Positions 1-7,767 of a stretch of 50,979 bases of DNA are shown piece by piece. A program made the position numbers and the translations under genes. Every line of letters begins with the position of its first letter. Within the stretch, counting starts at the first letter, position 1. Where the stretch lies: NCBI GenBank assembly GCA_040514265.1, contig JBEVCD010000001.1, positions 1 to 50,979 of the forward strand. Direction: 5' to 3'. Origin of the DNA: WYZ-LMO2 sp040514265 (lineage in GTDB: Archaea > Halobacteriota > Archaeoglobi > Archaeoglobales > Archaeoglobaceae). Below the pieces are notes generated by a model that did no database searches, was not told the origin of the DNA, and saw nothing but the letters and a program-made list of their open reading frames with translations.

Positions 1-74
1 CGGGCCGGGAGGGATTTGAACCCCCGACCGCGGGATTAAGAGTCCCGCGCTCTACCAGGCTAAGCTACCGGCCC
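1..74 (-). tRNA. tRNA-Lys (anticodon CTT)
   Basis: Read on the minus strand this folds as a complete tRNA. The acceptor stem GGGCCGG pairs with CCGGCCC and G is the discriminator base at position 1. The anticodon loop reads CTCTTAA, giving anticodon CTT for lysine, and the T loop is TTCAAAT. There is no intron and no encoded CCA. A TATA-like box at 99-107 on the same strand is centred about 28 bp upstream of the 5' end. Confidence 0.95.
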
Positions 75-98
75 CCGGCGACGATAGGCTGTAGCGAG

Positions 99-107
99 AT
101 ATAAAAC
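99..107 (-). promoter_or_regulatory. TATA box of tRNA-Lys
   Basis: Minus-strand GTTTTATAT lies about 28 bp upstream of the tRNA-Lys 5' end at 74, the usual archaeal TATA position. Its T run also follows the 3' end of the candidate guide RNA at 112-173 and could help terminate that transcript. Confidence 0.6.
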
Positions 108-111
108 TTGT

Positions 112-173
112 GTTGTAGCTCCGCCAACCGACCCGAGATCATGCTTTTCACCCGGGCGTGAGAGGCGGAGCTA
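112..173 (-). ncRNA. candidate H/ACA-type guide RNA
   Basis: A perfect 10-bp stem (116-125 with 164-173) closes a structured loop. On the minus strand the order is: lower stem AGCTCCGCC, an unpaired TCTCAC, a short upper stem GCCCG/CGGGT, a loop with two TGA elements that could form a kink-loop, an unpaired TCGGTT, the other arm GGCGGAGCT, then ACA directly after the stem. This is the order of an archaeal single-hairpin H/ACA pseudouridylation guide: lower stem, pocket, upper stem, k-turn or k-loop, ACA. A TATA-like box at 194-201 is centred about 26 bp before the first stem base. The target was not identified. A structured leader or another sRNA class is possible. Confidence 0.5.
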
Positions 174-193
174 GTAAATAGTTCGCTTCGACG

Positions 194-201
194 TTTAAAA
201 A
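194..201 (-). promoter_or_regulatory. TATA box of candidate guide RNA
   Basis: Minus-strand TTTTTAAA is centred at 197.5, about 26 bp upstream of the predicted RNA start near 172. No protein-coding gene starts there, so the box supports an independent RNA gene. Confidence 0.45.
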
Positions 202-289
202 GTCTTCGGCTGAGATGTTCTGAAGCTTGAGACAGACAGACTTTTACAGAGTGGTCACGTTAAGTCGGGTCTTCGAGAAGTTTTCAGAA

Positions 290-425
290 TGGGGCCGGTG
301 GGATTTGAACCCACGACTGGCGGGTCTCTTCGGCTCAGCGCTCCAGCAGGTCATCACGCTTCAGGAGACCCATCAATCATCACACCGCTGGAGCCCGCCG
401 CGCTGCCTGGCTACGCCACGGCCCC
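290..425 (-). tRNA. tRNA-Trp (anticodon CCA) with 62-nt intron
   Basis: On the minus strand the acceptor stem GGGGCCG pairs with CGGCCCC followed by discriminator A. The anticodon stem GCGGG/CCCGC encloses C-T-CCA-G, giving anticodon CCA. The exons are 388-425 and 290-325; the intron at 326-387 interrupts the loop between positions 37 and 38, the canonical archaeal site. The mature tRNA is 74 nt. A TATA-like box at 448-456 on this strand is centred about 27 bp upstream of the 5' end. The intron carries C/D guide boxes, described separately. Confidence 0.95.
326..387 (-). ncRNA. tRNA-Trp intron with C/D box guide RNA
   Basis: The intron holds, in order on the minus strand, box C GTGATGA (377-383), box D' CTGA (361-364), box C' GTGATGA (351-357) and box D CTGA (335-338). 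The guide before D contains CTGGAG, which pairs with CTCCAG of the anticodon region so that the fifth nucleotide before box D faces C34. The guide before D' contains GGGTCTC, which pairs with GAGACCC so that its fifth nucleotide faces C39. The same arrangement is known for euryarchaeal tRNA-Trp introns (Haloferax), where it directs 2'-O-methylation of positions 34 and 39. Here position 39 is C rather than the U of Haloferax. Confidence 0.9.
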
Positions 426-475
426 TTGCTTTAATGTGTTCGGAAGCTAAATAAATCTTTTTTGCTGCGGCAGGA

Positions 476-483
476 TTTATAAA
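476..483 (+). promoter_or_regulatory. TATA box of tmcA
   Basis: The palindromic box TTTATAAA is centred at 479.5, about 29 bp before the tmcA ATG. The AAGGAGG just upstream of the ATG would then lie at or before the predicted transcription start, so its role in translation is uncertain. Confidence 0.55.
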
Positions 484-508
484 TCGGACTTCCGACACTA
501 AAGGAGGC

Positions 509-2809
509 ATGACCGTAAGGGAGCTACTGATGGAGGTTTCTGAAGCCGCCAGGATTGCGTCAGAGAACAGGCATCGTTTCATGGTCATCCTCTGCAGCAG
601 CGAGCTGAACGATCGTCTGATGAAGCTCGCAAAGAGAGTTTACAACAGGTACAGAAAAGAGGTCGGCGGCGATGAGAGGTTGCTGGTAGCCGGAAGGAGC
701 CAGTTTCTGGAGCTGGCGGAGAAGTACTTTAGCGGAAACTTCGTTCACTACAGGGAGTCGCAGAGCGTTTTGGGCGAAACCTACAGCTCCCTGCTGATAG
801 ACTTCACCGAGGGGTTTCATCCGAACGATCTCGGAATAATAATCGAGACCGTTGCCGAGGGCGGAATAATAATAGCCTTCTCACCACCCCTAAAGGTTTG
901 GGAGAATTTGAGGAGTAAATGGCACGAGGAGCTGGTAAGCGAGCCCTACACGGTCGAAGACGTTGAAGCGAACTTCTTCCGCCGCTTCATGCGGAGGACG
1001 ATGGAGTCAGAAGGAATAATTGTATTTGACGCGGACAGAAGGAGAATCGTAAAGAAGTACGAATTCACGCGACGCGTCGCTTCGAGAGAGGAAATTGAGA
1101 TTCCGAAGGAGAGTGAGATAAAGAGGAAGTTATTCAAGCTCTGCGCCACGCAGGATCAGGTAAGGGTTCTTCAGGTCTTCGAGAAGTTCTTCGACAAGCA
1201 GAAGCCGAGGAAAGCTGTGATAATAACAGCCGACAGGGGAAGAGGGAAAACTGCGGTAATAGGCATCGCGATGCCCTACTTAATATCGAGGATGAACAGG
1301 ATGCTGAAGAGACCCGTCAGGGTCCTCGTCGTAGCTCCGTCTCCGCAAGCTGTCCAGACGTTCTTTAAGTTTCTTCTGAAGGGAATGCTCCGCCAGGGAC
1401 TCGGAAGACCATACGTGAGAGAAGTAAACGGCTTGATAACGGTCGTGAACAGCAAGTTCGCGAGGGTAGAGTATGCGGTCCCGCGCAGAGCTATGGTGGA
1501 GAAGGACTGGGCAGACATAGTCGTTGTCGACGAGGCAGCCGGCATAGACGTACCAGTGCTCTGGAAGATCGCCGAAGGTGTCAGGAACATCATATTCTCA
1601 ACCACGATCCACGGCTACGAGGGGACAGGGAGAGGTTTCGCCATAAGGTTCCTGAGGCGACTTGAGCAGGACGAGAGCATCGAGATCGTCAGGGTGCATA
1701 TGGAGGAGCCGATAAGGTACGGGAGGGGTGACCCGATAGAGAGATGGCTCTACGACGTGCTGCTGCTCGACGCCCAGCCGGCTGAGCTGACGGAAGAGGA
1801 TATGGAAGCTATAAAGCGCGGCGAGCTGGAGTTCAGAGAGCTGGACAAGAGGAAACTGGCAGAGGACGAAAAACTTCTGAGGGAGTTCTTTGGCATATAC
1901 GTGCTGGCGCACTACCGAAACCGCCCCTCCGATCTGGCGATACTCCTAGACATGCCAAACCACCTGCCCTTCGCCGTCTTCGTGAACGGAAAGCCCGTCT
2001 GCTCACTACACGTTGCAGTAGAGGGTAACCTTGACGAGGCGACGATAGAGAAGATAAAAGACGGATACAAGCCGAAAGGTCAGATAATACCCGACCTCGT
2101 TCTGAAGCACTACTGGCAGTTCGACTTTCCGAAGATGCTCGGTGCGAGGGTTGTTAGGATAGCAACGCATCCAGACGTCATGGGGAAGGGGATCGGTAGT
2201 TTCGCGCTCGCGAAGATCGTCGAGTGGAGCTACGCGAAGGGACTGGACTGGGTCGGCTCGGGCTTCGGCGTGTCGCCGGAGCTCCTGAGGTTCTGGACGA
2301 GGAACGGCTTCACGCCCATACACATAACACCGCAGCGCAACGAGGTGAGTGGCGAGCACTCCGTGATAGTTCTGAAAGCCCTCAAGCCGATCGTCGAAGA
2401 TATGCTAGCCGAGCTCAACGCGGAGTTCACGAGGAGGCTGATAGAGTATCTTGCAGACGAGCTGAGAGACCTCGAAACGGAGACCGCCGTAGGACTGCTG
2501 GACTGCATACTGAAGGACGTCGACTGCGATGCGCCGCGCTTCGGTAGCGTGGAGAGGAGGAGGATGAGCAAGTATTTACACGGGATGAGCCTCTACGAAT
2601 ACACGTCGGACCTCATACGCCCGCTCGTCCGGTATTTCTTCATGAAGAAGGAGAGAGCCGAACTCGATTGGGAGGAAAAGTACGCTCTGGTCGCCAAGTG
2701 TCTGCAGCTTAAGGACTGGAACGAAATTCCGGGAGAGGGTTTTAAGAAGTACAAGCTCGTCATGAACGCCGTAAAAAAGGTATGGAGATGGTACCGTGGA
2801 GAGGATTAA
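509..2809 (+). CDS. tmcA: tRNA/rRNA cytidine N4-acetyltransferase TmcA
   Basis: A 766-residue protein of the TmcA/Kre33/NAT10 family, which makes N4-acetylcytidine in RNA using acetyl-CoA and ATP or GTP. The N-terminal third matches the DUF1726-like region. A RecD-like helicase domain follows, with Walker A ADRGRGKT (241-248) and a Walker B of type VVVDEAAG near 340. A GNAT domain has the acetyl-CoA loop VMGKGIGS near 560, and a C-terminal tRNA-binding-like tail closes the protein. In thermophilic archaea this enzyme modifies many rRNA and tRNA sites, not only elongator tRNA-Met. The ATG is preceded by AAGGAGG. The stop overlaps the next gene by 14 bp. Confidence 0.93.
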   Translation: MTVRELLMEVSEAARIASENRHRFMVILCSSELNDRLMKLAKRVYNRYRKEVGGDERLLVAGRSQFLELAEKYFSGNFVHYRESQSVLGETYSSLLIDFTEGFHPNDLGIIIETVAEGGIIIAFSPPLKVWENLRSKWHEELVSEPYTVEDVEANFFRRFMRRTMESEGIIVFDADRRRIVKKYEFTRRVASREEIEIPKESEIKRKLFKLCATQDQVRVLQVFEKFFDKQKPRKAVIITADRGRGKTAVIGIAMPYLISRMNRMLKRPVRVLVVAPSPQAVQTFFKFLLKGMLRQGLGRPYVREVNGLITVVNSKFARVEYAVPRRAMVEKDWADIVVVDEAAGIDVPVLWKIAEGVRNIIFSTTIHGYEGTGRGFAIRFLRRLEQDESIEIVRVHMEEPIRYGRGDPIERWLYDVLLLDAQPAELTEEDMEAIKRGELEFRELDKRKLAEDEKLLREFFGIYVLAHYRNRPSDLAILLDMPNHLPFAVFVNGKPVCSLHVAVEGNLDEATIEKIKDGYKPKGQIIPDLVLKHYWQFDFPKMLGARVVRIATHPDVMGKGIGSFALAKIVEWSYAKGLDWVGSGFGVSPELLRFWTRNGFTPIHITPQRNEVSGEHSVIVLKALKPIVEDMLAELNAEFTRRLIEYLADELRDLETETAVGLLDCILKDVDCDAPRFGSVERRRMSKYLHGMSLYEYTSDLIRPLVRYFFMKKERAELDWEEKYALVAKCLQLKDWNEIPGEGFKKYKLVMNAVKKVWRWYRGED

Positions 2810-3116
2810 TTTCGATCCCGAATACGTCCCGCTGATACTGGAAGGTAGGAAAAGGACGACTGTGAGGAAGGGGATAAAGAGCTACCCGGTCGGAAGGATA
2901 GTGGAGCTCACGGTGGAGAACTCCAGGGTCTTCGCCCTGGCGAGGGTCAACAAGGTGGTCGTGAAGAGAGTCAGCGAGCTTAGCGACGAGGACGCCCGGC
3001 TCGACGGCTTCGAAAGCAGGGAGGAGCTGATCAGAGCACTTCGCAGAATATACGGGGAGGTAAAGGATGGAGACTTCGTAACGGTCGTGCATTTCGAAGT
3101 CGTTAAGCATGTTTGA
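2796..3116 (+). CDS. ASCH domain protein
   Basis: A 106-residue protein. The N-terminal pattern, with FDPEY, VPLILEGRKRTTVRKG and a later segment VGRIVEL, fits the ASCH fold, a PUA-like beta barrel. Family members bind RNA or act as small nucleases or amidohydrolases (E. coli YqfB is an N4-acetylcytidine amidohydrolase). The reading frame starts inside the end of tmcA and its stop overlaps the next gene by 8 bp, so the genes are probably co-transcribed. The proximity to an enzyme that makes N4-acetylcytidine is suggestive, but a functional link is inference only. Confidence 0.75.
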   Translation: MERINFDPEYVPLILEGRKRTTVRKGIKSYPVGRIVELTVENSRVFALARVNKVVVKRVSELSDEDARLDGFESREELIRALRRIYGEVKDGDFVTVVHFEVVKHV

Positions 3117-3927
3117 AGCCTTCGTCAGAAGACTCCGCTACCCGAAGCACTGCGAGTTCTGCGAGGGGATCGATGAGAGTGTCGAGAATCCAAAGCACCA
3201 TCCCAGCTACGAGTTAACGCCAAAGTGTAATCTGCGGTGCGCGTTCTGCTACTCCCGAGTTGCTCTCGAAAAAGGCACAGCCCCGCAGCCGGGATACTAC
3301 GGGGACTGGAATCCGAAGGCTATAACGATATCCCAGTTCGGAGAGCCCTTCCTAGCCGGTAGCGGAGAACTCGCGAGAGTAATAGACGAGCTGCGGCGCA
3401 TTTTTGGAGACGTTCGCATAGACATACAGACGAACGGAACTTACGACGTTTCCGTGCTCGAAGGTAGAGCCGACATAGTAATGATAAGTTTGAGCGCAAC
3501 GAGAAGCTACGCGAAGCTGACCGGCGTTAACGCGCTCGGAAGTGTTCTTGAGAACATAAAGAGGGCTTCGACGTTCGCATACACTTCTGTGAGAGCTATT
3601 TACATGCCGGGTATAAACGATGAGGAGCTGCGCGAAGTTGCTGAGATTGCGAGCGAGGTGGACGAGCTCTTCTTTCAGCCCCTCTCGATCTACCGCAAGA
3701 ACCTTCCGCTGCTTAAGGGGCTCGACTTGGAGAGGGCTGGAAACCTCTACGAATTCTTAAAGAAGGCTTACGAGCTCTCGGAGATCGCGGAAGTGAGAGT
3801 TCCAGGCTGTCTGTTGCTGAACCTGAGAAACTTTCTGAAGGAGCACGACCTCGAACTCCTGCGCTTCGTCAACCTTTCGTTCGGAAACGTTCCGCTTATA
3901 AGGAGGGAGAGACTCTTCACGCTATGA
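3109..3927 (+). CDS. radical SAM protein
   Basis: A 272-residue protein with the radical SAM cluster motif CNLRCAFC (C40, C44, C47) within ELTPKCNLRCAFCYSR. An extra pair, C15 and C18 in HCEFC, precedes it and could bind metal. Features of the SAM-binding barrel follow: a glycine-rich FGEPFL segment and IDIQTNGTYD. There is no SPASM or TRAM domain. The substrate cannot be told from sequence. The gene overlaps both neighbours by a few bases, which points to one operon with tmcA, the ASCH gene and the downstream phosphoesterase. Confidence 0.85.
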   Translation: MFEAFVRRLRYPKHCEFCEGIDESVENPKHHPSYELTPKCNLRCAFCYSRVALEKGTAPQPGYYGDWNPKAITISQFGEPFLAGSGELARVIDELRRIFGDVRIDIQTNGTYDVSVLEGRADIVMISLSATRSYAKLTGVNALGSVLENIKRASTFAYTSVRAIYMPGINDEELREVAEIASEVDELFFQPLSIYRKNLPLLKGLDLERAGNLYEFLKKAYELSEIAEVRVPGCLLLNLRNFLKEHDLELLRFVNLSFGNVPLIRRERLFTL

Positions 3928-4388
3928 AGTTCGTAGCCGTTAGCGACACGCACGACAACCTCGCAGCCCTCGCGGATCTCATGGATGTGCTGAAGAACGA
4001 GAGGTTCGAGTTCCTCGTTCACGCAGGTGACGTGATATCTCCCTTCACGATTCGGGAGTTCACGAAGCTCGGCGTCAAGTGCTACTTCGCCTTCGGCAAC
4101 AACGACGGAGAGAGAAAGCTGCTGACAAAGATATGCGAGGAGAATGGGTGGGAAATAGGAGAGATCGTGGAGTTTCCGGGAGGAGTTGCGTACCACGGGA
4201 CGGACGCTAGGATTCTGAAGGTTCTTTCGAGGCTCGACTGCATCGTCGTCTGCGGGCACACGCACGAGGCGAGGGTTGAGAGGGAAAAAGCCCTGATTAT
4301 AAACCCCGGCGAGGTGTGCGGCTACCTGACCGGCAGGAGGAGCTTCGCGATCGTCGAGGATGGCGACGTCAGCATAGTGGAGTTTTAG
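3924..4388 (+). CDS. YfcE/MJ0936-type metallophosphoesterase
   Basis: A 154-residue calcineurin-like phosphodiesterase. Metal-binding motifs are in family order: SDTHDN at the N-terminus, HAGD, GNND, and GHTHEA near the C-terminus followed by NPGE. Length and motifs match the small single-domain YfcE/MJ0936 group, which hydrolyses phosphodiesters in vitro; the physiological substrate is unknown. The start overlaps the preceding stop by 4 bp. The 3' end overlaps the convergent nuclease gene by 20 bp. Confidence 0.88.
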   Translation: MKFVAVSDTHDNLAALADLMDVLKNERFEFLVHAGDVISPFTIREFTKLGVKCYFAFGNNDGERKLLTKICEENGWEIGEIVEFPGGVAYHGTDARILKVLSRLDCIVVCGHTHEARVEREKALIINPGEVCGYLTGRRSFAIVEDGDVSIVEF

Positions 4389-4818
4389 AGACGAGGTATT
4401 CTCTCAGATCTTCGGGGTGCCAGGAGTTCGGGTAGTCCACGAACTCGGCGTAGCCAGCTCTAACGATCTCGTAGTTCACGTTGAGGTAGTGGGTCTCGTT
4501 TAACTTCACGTAAACGATCGCAATAACCCTTCCGTATCTGTCGTAAGGGTAACGTTCGTCAACGTCCAGGACTATGCACCTCCCGCTCAGCAGCGATTCG
4601 AGGTATTCCTTTGCTTCTCTTCCCATGGGCTCGTCGAGCTCGTGGGCGTCGATTTCCGCTAGCCTGACTTTGAACTTCTGCCCGGCTTTGAAGCCGGAGG
4701 AGCAGTTCACCCATACAGTGTCCCCGTCGACTACGCGGTGGAGCGAGCAGATTGCATCGACGTCCAGCTTTTGAGCGCAGCAGAGCAGCAGCGCTGCGAG
4801 GAGCAGCAGACGCCTCAT
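4369..4818 (-). CDS. exported SNase-like (thermonuclease family) nuclease
   Basis: A 149-residue protein. The first 16 residues are a short positive start and a leucine-rich core ending in CCAQ, so it is exported and may be lipid-modified. The rest is the staphylococcal nuclease fold: VVDGDTVWV, KVRLAEIDAHELDEPMGREA (metal and catalytic region), RYPYDRYGRVIAIVYV, and a C-terminal helix. A Ca2+-dependent nuclease outside the membrane could serve nutrient scavenging. A GAGGAGA element lies upstream. The gene is convergent with the phosphoesterase (20-bp overlap) and divergent from the trp operon. Confidence 0.85.
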   Translation of the reverse strand: MRRLLLLAALLLCCAQKLDVDAICSLHRVVDGDTVWVNCSSGFKAGQKFKVRLAEIDAHELDEPMGREAKEYLESLLSGRCIVLDVDERYPYDRYGRVIAIVYVKLNETHYLNVNYEIVRAGYAEFVDYPNSWHPEDLREYLVSKTPLC

Positions 4819-4866
4819 ACTCGAATTTCTCCTCGAACTTAATGGTTTTTACTCCCATCAGAAAGG

Positions 4867-4874
4867 TTTAAATA
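4867..4874 (+). promoter_or_regulatory. TATA box of the trp operon
   Basis: TTTAAATA is centred at 4870.5, 26 bp before the trpC ATG at 4897, so the trp mRNA is predicted to be leaderless. No attenuator-like leader peptide can fit between promoter and start codon. No clear operator repeat was recognised. Confidence 0.65.
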
Positions 4875-4896
4875 CAATTTGTAGGAATAGACCCAC

Positions 4897-5586
4897 ATGT
4901 TCGGACTGGGCAGAGCTTTAAGGAAAGCTTCGCATAAGGCGAACGCGATCATAGCTGAGGTCAAGGTCAGGTCGCCGAAGGACGGAGACCTTCTGCGGAA
5001 CAGAGACCCGATAGAGGTTCTGAGGGCGTTCGAGAGGGGAGGGGCTGCGGCGATATCGTACATAACCGAGCCGCACTTTTTCGGAGGTTCTATGAAGCTC
5101 CTGAAACAGATCTGCTCATCCACGCATCTCCCCGTGCTAAGAAAAGACTTCATAGTCACGAAGAGGGAGATAGAAGCCACCGCTGAAGCTGGAGCTGCGG
5201 CGGTGTTGCTGATAGCGAGGATTCTGAAAGATGACACCGCCGAGTTCGTGGACTTCGCAGCCGACCACGGAATCGACGCCGTCGTAGAGGTGCACGGTGA
5301 AGACGAGCTGAAGTTCGTGGAGGGAGTCGAGATAGTCGGGATAAACAACAGAGACATCGCGAGGCTTGAGAAGGACGACGGAGATGTCAGAAGGACAGTC
5401 CGCATCGCACCGCTCGTTAAGGCGGATTTGAAGATCAGCGAGAGCGGGATAAGGAGCGTTGACGATCTGCTCATCGCTCTGCGCTACGCAGACGCTGCAC
5501 TCGTAGGCACGGCTTTCATGCGAGCTGAAAACCCGGAAGAGGTGGTGAGGACTTTTGTCAATGCTCCGAACGGTCGTCGAGCGTAG
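4897..5586 (+). CDS. trpC: indole-3-glycerol phosphate synthase
   Basis: A 229-residue single-domain TIM-barrel enzyme converting CdRP to indole-3-glycerol phosphate. Family motifs are AEVKVRSPKDGD (the lysine is catalytic in this class), VLRKDFIV, GINNRDIA and the phosphate-binding ISESGI near the C-terminus. It is first in the operon and not fused to trpF, as usual in archaea. The stop overlaps trpD by 26 bp. Confidence 0.95.
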   Translation: MFGLGRALRKASHKANAIIAEVKVRSPKDGDLLRNRDPIEVLRAFERGGAAAISYITEPHFFGGSMKLLKQICSSTHLPVLRKDFIVTKREIEATAEAGAAAVLLIARILKDDTAEFVDFAADHGIDAVVEVHGEDELKFVEGVEIVGINNRDIARLEKDDGDVRRTVRIAPLVKADLKISESGIRSVDDLLIALRYADAALVGTAFMRAENPEEVVRTFVNAPNGRRA

Positions 5587-6535
5587 ACTGAGCTTCGAGG
5601 AAGCCAAGGATCTCTTCGAGTTCTTACTTGAAGAGAGCCCCGTGCGGGTAGCTGCAGCCCTCGCGGCGATGGAGGCGAGGAAGTACAGCAGCGAAGAGCT
5701 CGCCGGTCTGGCTGCGGCGATGAGGGAGAAAGCTGTCACACTCGAACTCGGAGAAGTAGCCGACACATGCGGAACCGGCGGCGACAACGCGAGCACGATA
5801 AACGTGAGCACGGCTGCGGCGATAGTTCTTTCGCTCTTCACGAGAGTCGCGAAACACGGAAATCTTGCTGTAACGTCGAAGAGCGGTTCCGCCAATTTGC
5901 TTGAAGAGCTCGGAATAAACTACAGACTGAACGCAGAAGCTGCAAGAGCGCTCGTCGAACTCACGAACTTTACGTTCATCTTCGCACCTCTTTATCATCC
6001 AGCCCTCGCGAAGCTCATGCCCGTGCGCAGGGAGCTGGGAATAAGGACGATATTCAACTTCCTCGGTCCGCTCACGAACCCGGCGAAGCCGAAGCGGCAG
6101 CTCGTCGGAGTCAGCAGCGGAGAAGCTGCTGAAAAAGTGGCGGAAGCTCTACAGATCCTCGGAGTGGAGAAGGGTTTCGTAGTCCACGGCGACGGGTTGG
6201 ATGAGGTGAACACCTCCGGAGCAACTGATGTTTTCGTCGTCGAGGACGGGATAGAGAAGTTGAGGCTGTTTCCCGAGGATTTCGGGCTGAGGGCGTCGAA
6301 GATAGTGCCCTGCAGCTCAGCCCGTGAGAGTGCAGCTAGGATACTAGCAGTCTTCGAGGGAAGGGGGCTCGAAGAAGATAGGAACTTCGTAATCGCGAAC
6401 GCAGCCCTGGCTCTGCACCTGTTCAACGAGGATCTACGCGAGTGCGTGGAACTAATTTCGGAAAGGTTAAGTTGTGCTGCAAGAAAGGTTCGGGAGATAG
6501 CATGCGCTTCAAACTCGATACAGTTGAACCCGTGA
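5561..6535 (+). CDS. trpD: anthranilate phosphoribosyltransferase
   Basis: A 324-residue enzyme transferring phosphoribosyl from PRPP to anthranilate. The PRPP-binding glycine loop is CGTGGDNASTINVSTAAA, followed by KHGN and by the anthranilate-site region IFNFLGPLTNP. The ATG at 5561 was chosen over a TTG two codons upstream because GGTGGTGAGG lies at a suitable distance. The gene overlaps trpC by 26 bp and trpE by 34 bp. Confidence 0.95.
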   Translation: MLRTVVERRLSFEEAKDLFEFLLEESPVRVAAALAAMEARKYSSEELAGLAAAMREKAVTLELGEVADTCGTGGDNASTINVSTAAAIVLSLFTRVAKHGNLAVTSKSGSANLLEELGINYRLNAEAARALVELTNFTFIFAPLYHPALAKLMPVRRELGIRTIFNFLGPLTNPAKPKRQLVGVSSGEAAEKVAEALQILGVEKGFVVHGDGLDEVNTSGATDVFVVEDGIEKLRLFPEDFGLRASKIVPCSSARESAARILAVFEGRGLEEDRNFVIANAALALHLFNEDLRECVELISERLSCAARKVREIACASNSIQLNP

Positions 6536-7767
6536 AGCTTTACGCCGTCCTCAGAGAGGAAGAATACCCTTTTATTCTCGAATCAGCTGAGAAGCTCACC
6601 AAGAGGTCACGCTACTCCTTCCTGTCAGCCAACCCCGACTTCGTCGTCGAAGTGGGAAAGAGGGCGAGGATCGACGGAGAAATCCTCGACGAGTCGAACC
6701 CCTTCGAAGTTCTCAGAAAGCTTTCGCCGAAAGGTTTCCTCGTAGGCTACGTCGCTTACGATGCCGTCCACAACTATATCAGGGGCGAAGTCGTCGAGCC
6801 GAGCGTTTTCGGATGCTATCCGAACGTCTTCATCTACGACCACGCGGAAAACGCTCTGTTTTTCTTGGGCGAGAGGGAGAAGCTGGGTTGGGCTGAAAGC
6901 GTCGTTAGGAAGGCGAGGAGTGTCGAGCTAAGAGAGCCAGAAGCTCACGCCGAGCTTTTGTCCTGCGACGCGGACAGGGAGGACTTCGTCGAGATGGTGG
7001 AGAAGGCGAAGGACTACATCTTCGACGGCGAAGCCTTTCAGGTCGTCCTTTCGAGGGAGTACGAGCTTTCGAGCGACATGTCGGCTTTCGACATCTACCT
7101 CAGATTGAGAAAGCTGAACCCCAGTCCCTACATGTTCTGCATCGAGTTCGACAAGAGTCTCGCAGCCTCGTCGCCGGAAACTATGTGCAGCATCGAGGGG
7201 AAAGTTTTGAAAGTAAACCCGATCGCCGGAACTGCGGGGCGCGGAGAGAGCGAGGAAGAAGACGAGGAAATAGCCAGAAGACTTCTCAACGACGAGAAGG
7301 AGTTAGCCGAGCACGTTATGCTCGTCGACCTGGCGAGGAACGACGTCAGGAAGGTCAGCAAGCCCGGAAGTGTGAAGGTTACGATGTTCATGGAGGTTCT
7401 GAAGTACAGCCACGTTCAGCACATAGAGAGCGAGGTAATCGGGGAGCTCGCCAGCGATGCATTTACGGCAGTAGAGGCTTGCTTTCCAGCCGGCACGCTC
7501 GTCGGAGCTCCGAAGGTGAGGGCTATGGAGATTATAGATGAACTTGAGAGGTCGAGGAGGCGCGTCTACGGCGGTTGCGTTGGCTACTTCTCCGCTGACC
7601 GCACGGACATGGCTATAGCCATCAGGATGGTCGAGATCGACAGAGTGCACAGGGTGAGGGCTGGAGCCGGGATAGTTGCGGACTCGAATCCGGAAAGGGA
7701 GTTTGAGGAAACGGAAAGAAAGATGGCTGCCGTTCTGGCGGCGATGGGTTATGATAGTCGTTATTGA
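6502..7767 (+). CDS. trpE: anthranilate synthase component I
   Basis: A 421-residue chorismate-binding subunit. Near the N-terminus FILESAEK carries the LES element of the tryptophan feedback site. The chorismate-binding domain has AASSPETM, NPIAGTAGRG, GAPKVRAMEII and GAGIVADSNPE. The ATG at 6502 follows GGGAG by 5 bp; an in-frame extension upstream inside trpD has no conserved sequence. It works with TrpG, overlapping by 17 bp, as the glutamine-dependent complex. Confidence 0.95.
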   Translation: MRFKLDTVEPVKLYAVLREEEYPFILESAEKLTKRSRYSFLSANPDFVVEVGKRARIDGEILDESNPFEVLRKLSPKGFLVGYVAYDAVHNYIRGEVVEPSVFGCYPNVFIYDHAENALFFLGEREKLGWAESVVRKARSVELREPEAHAELLSCDADREDFVEMVEKAKDYIFDGEAFQVVLSREYELSSDMSAFDIYLRLRKLNPSPYMFCIEFDKSLAASSPETMCSIEGKVLKVNPIAGTAGRGESEEEDEEIARRLLNDEKELAEHVMLVDLARNDVRKVSKPGSVKVTMFMEVLKYSHVQHIESEVIGELASDAFTAVEACFPAGTLVGAPKVRAMEIIDELERSRRRVYGGCVGYFSADRTDMAIAIRMVEIDRVHRVRAGAGIVADSNPEREFEETERKMAAVLAAMGYDSRY

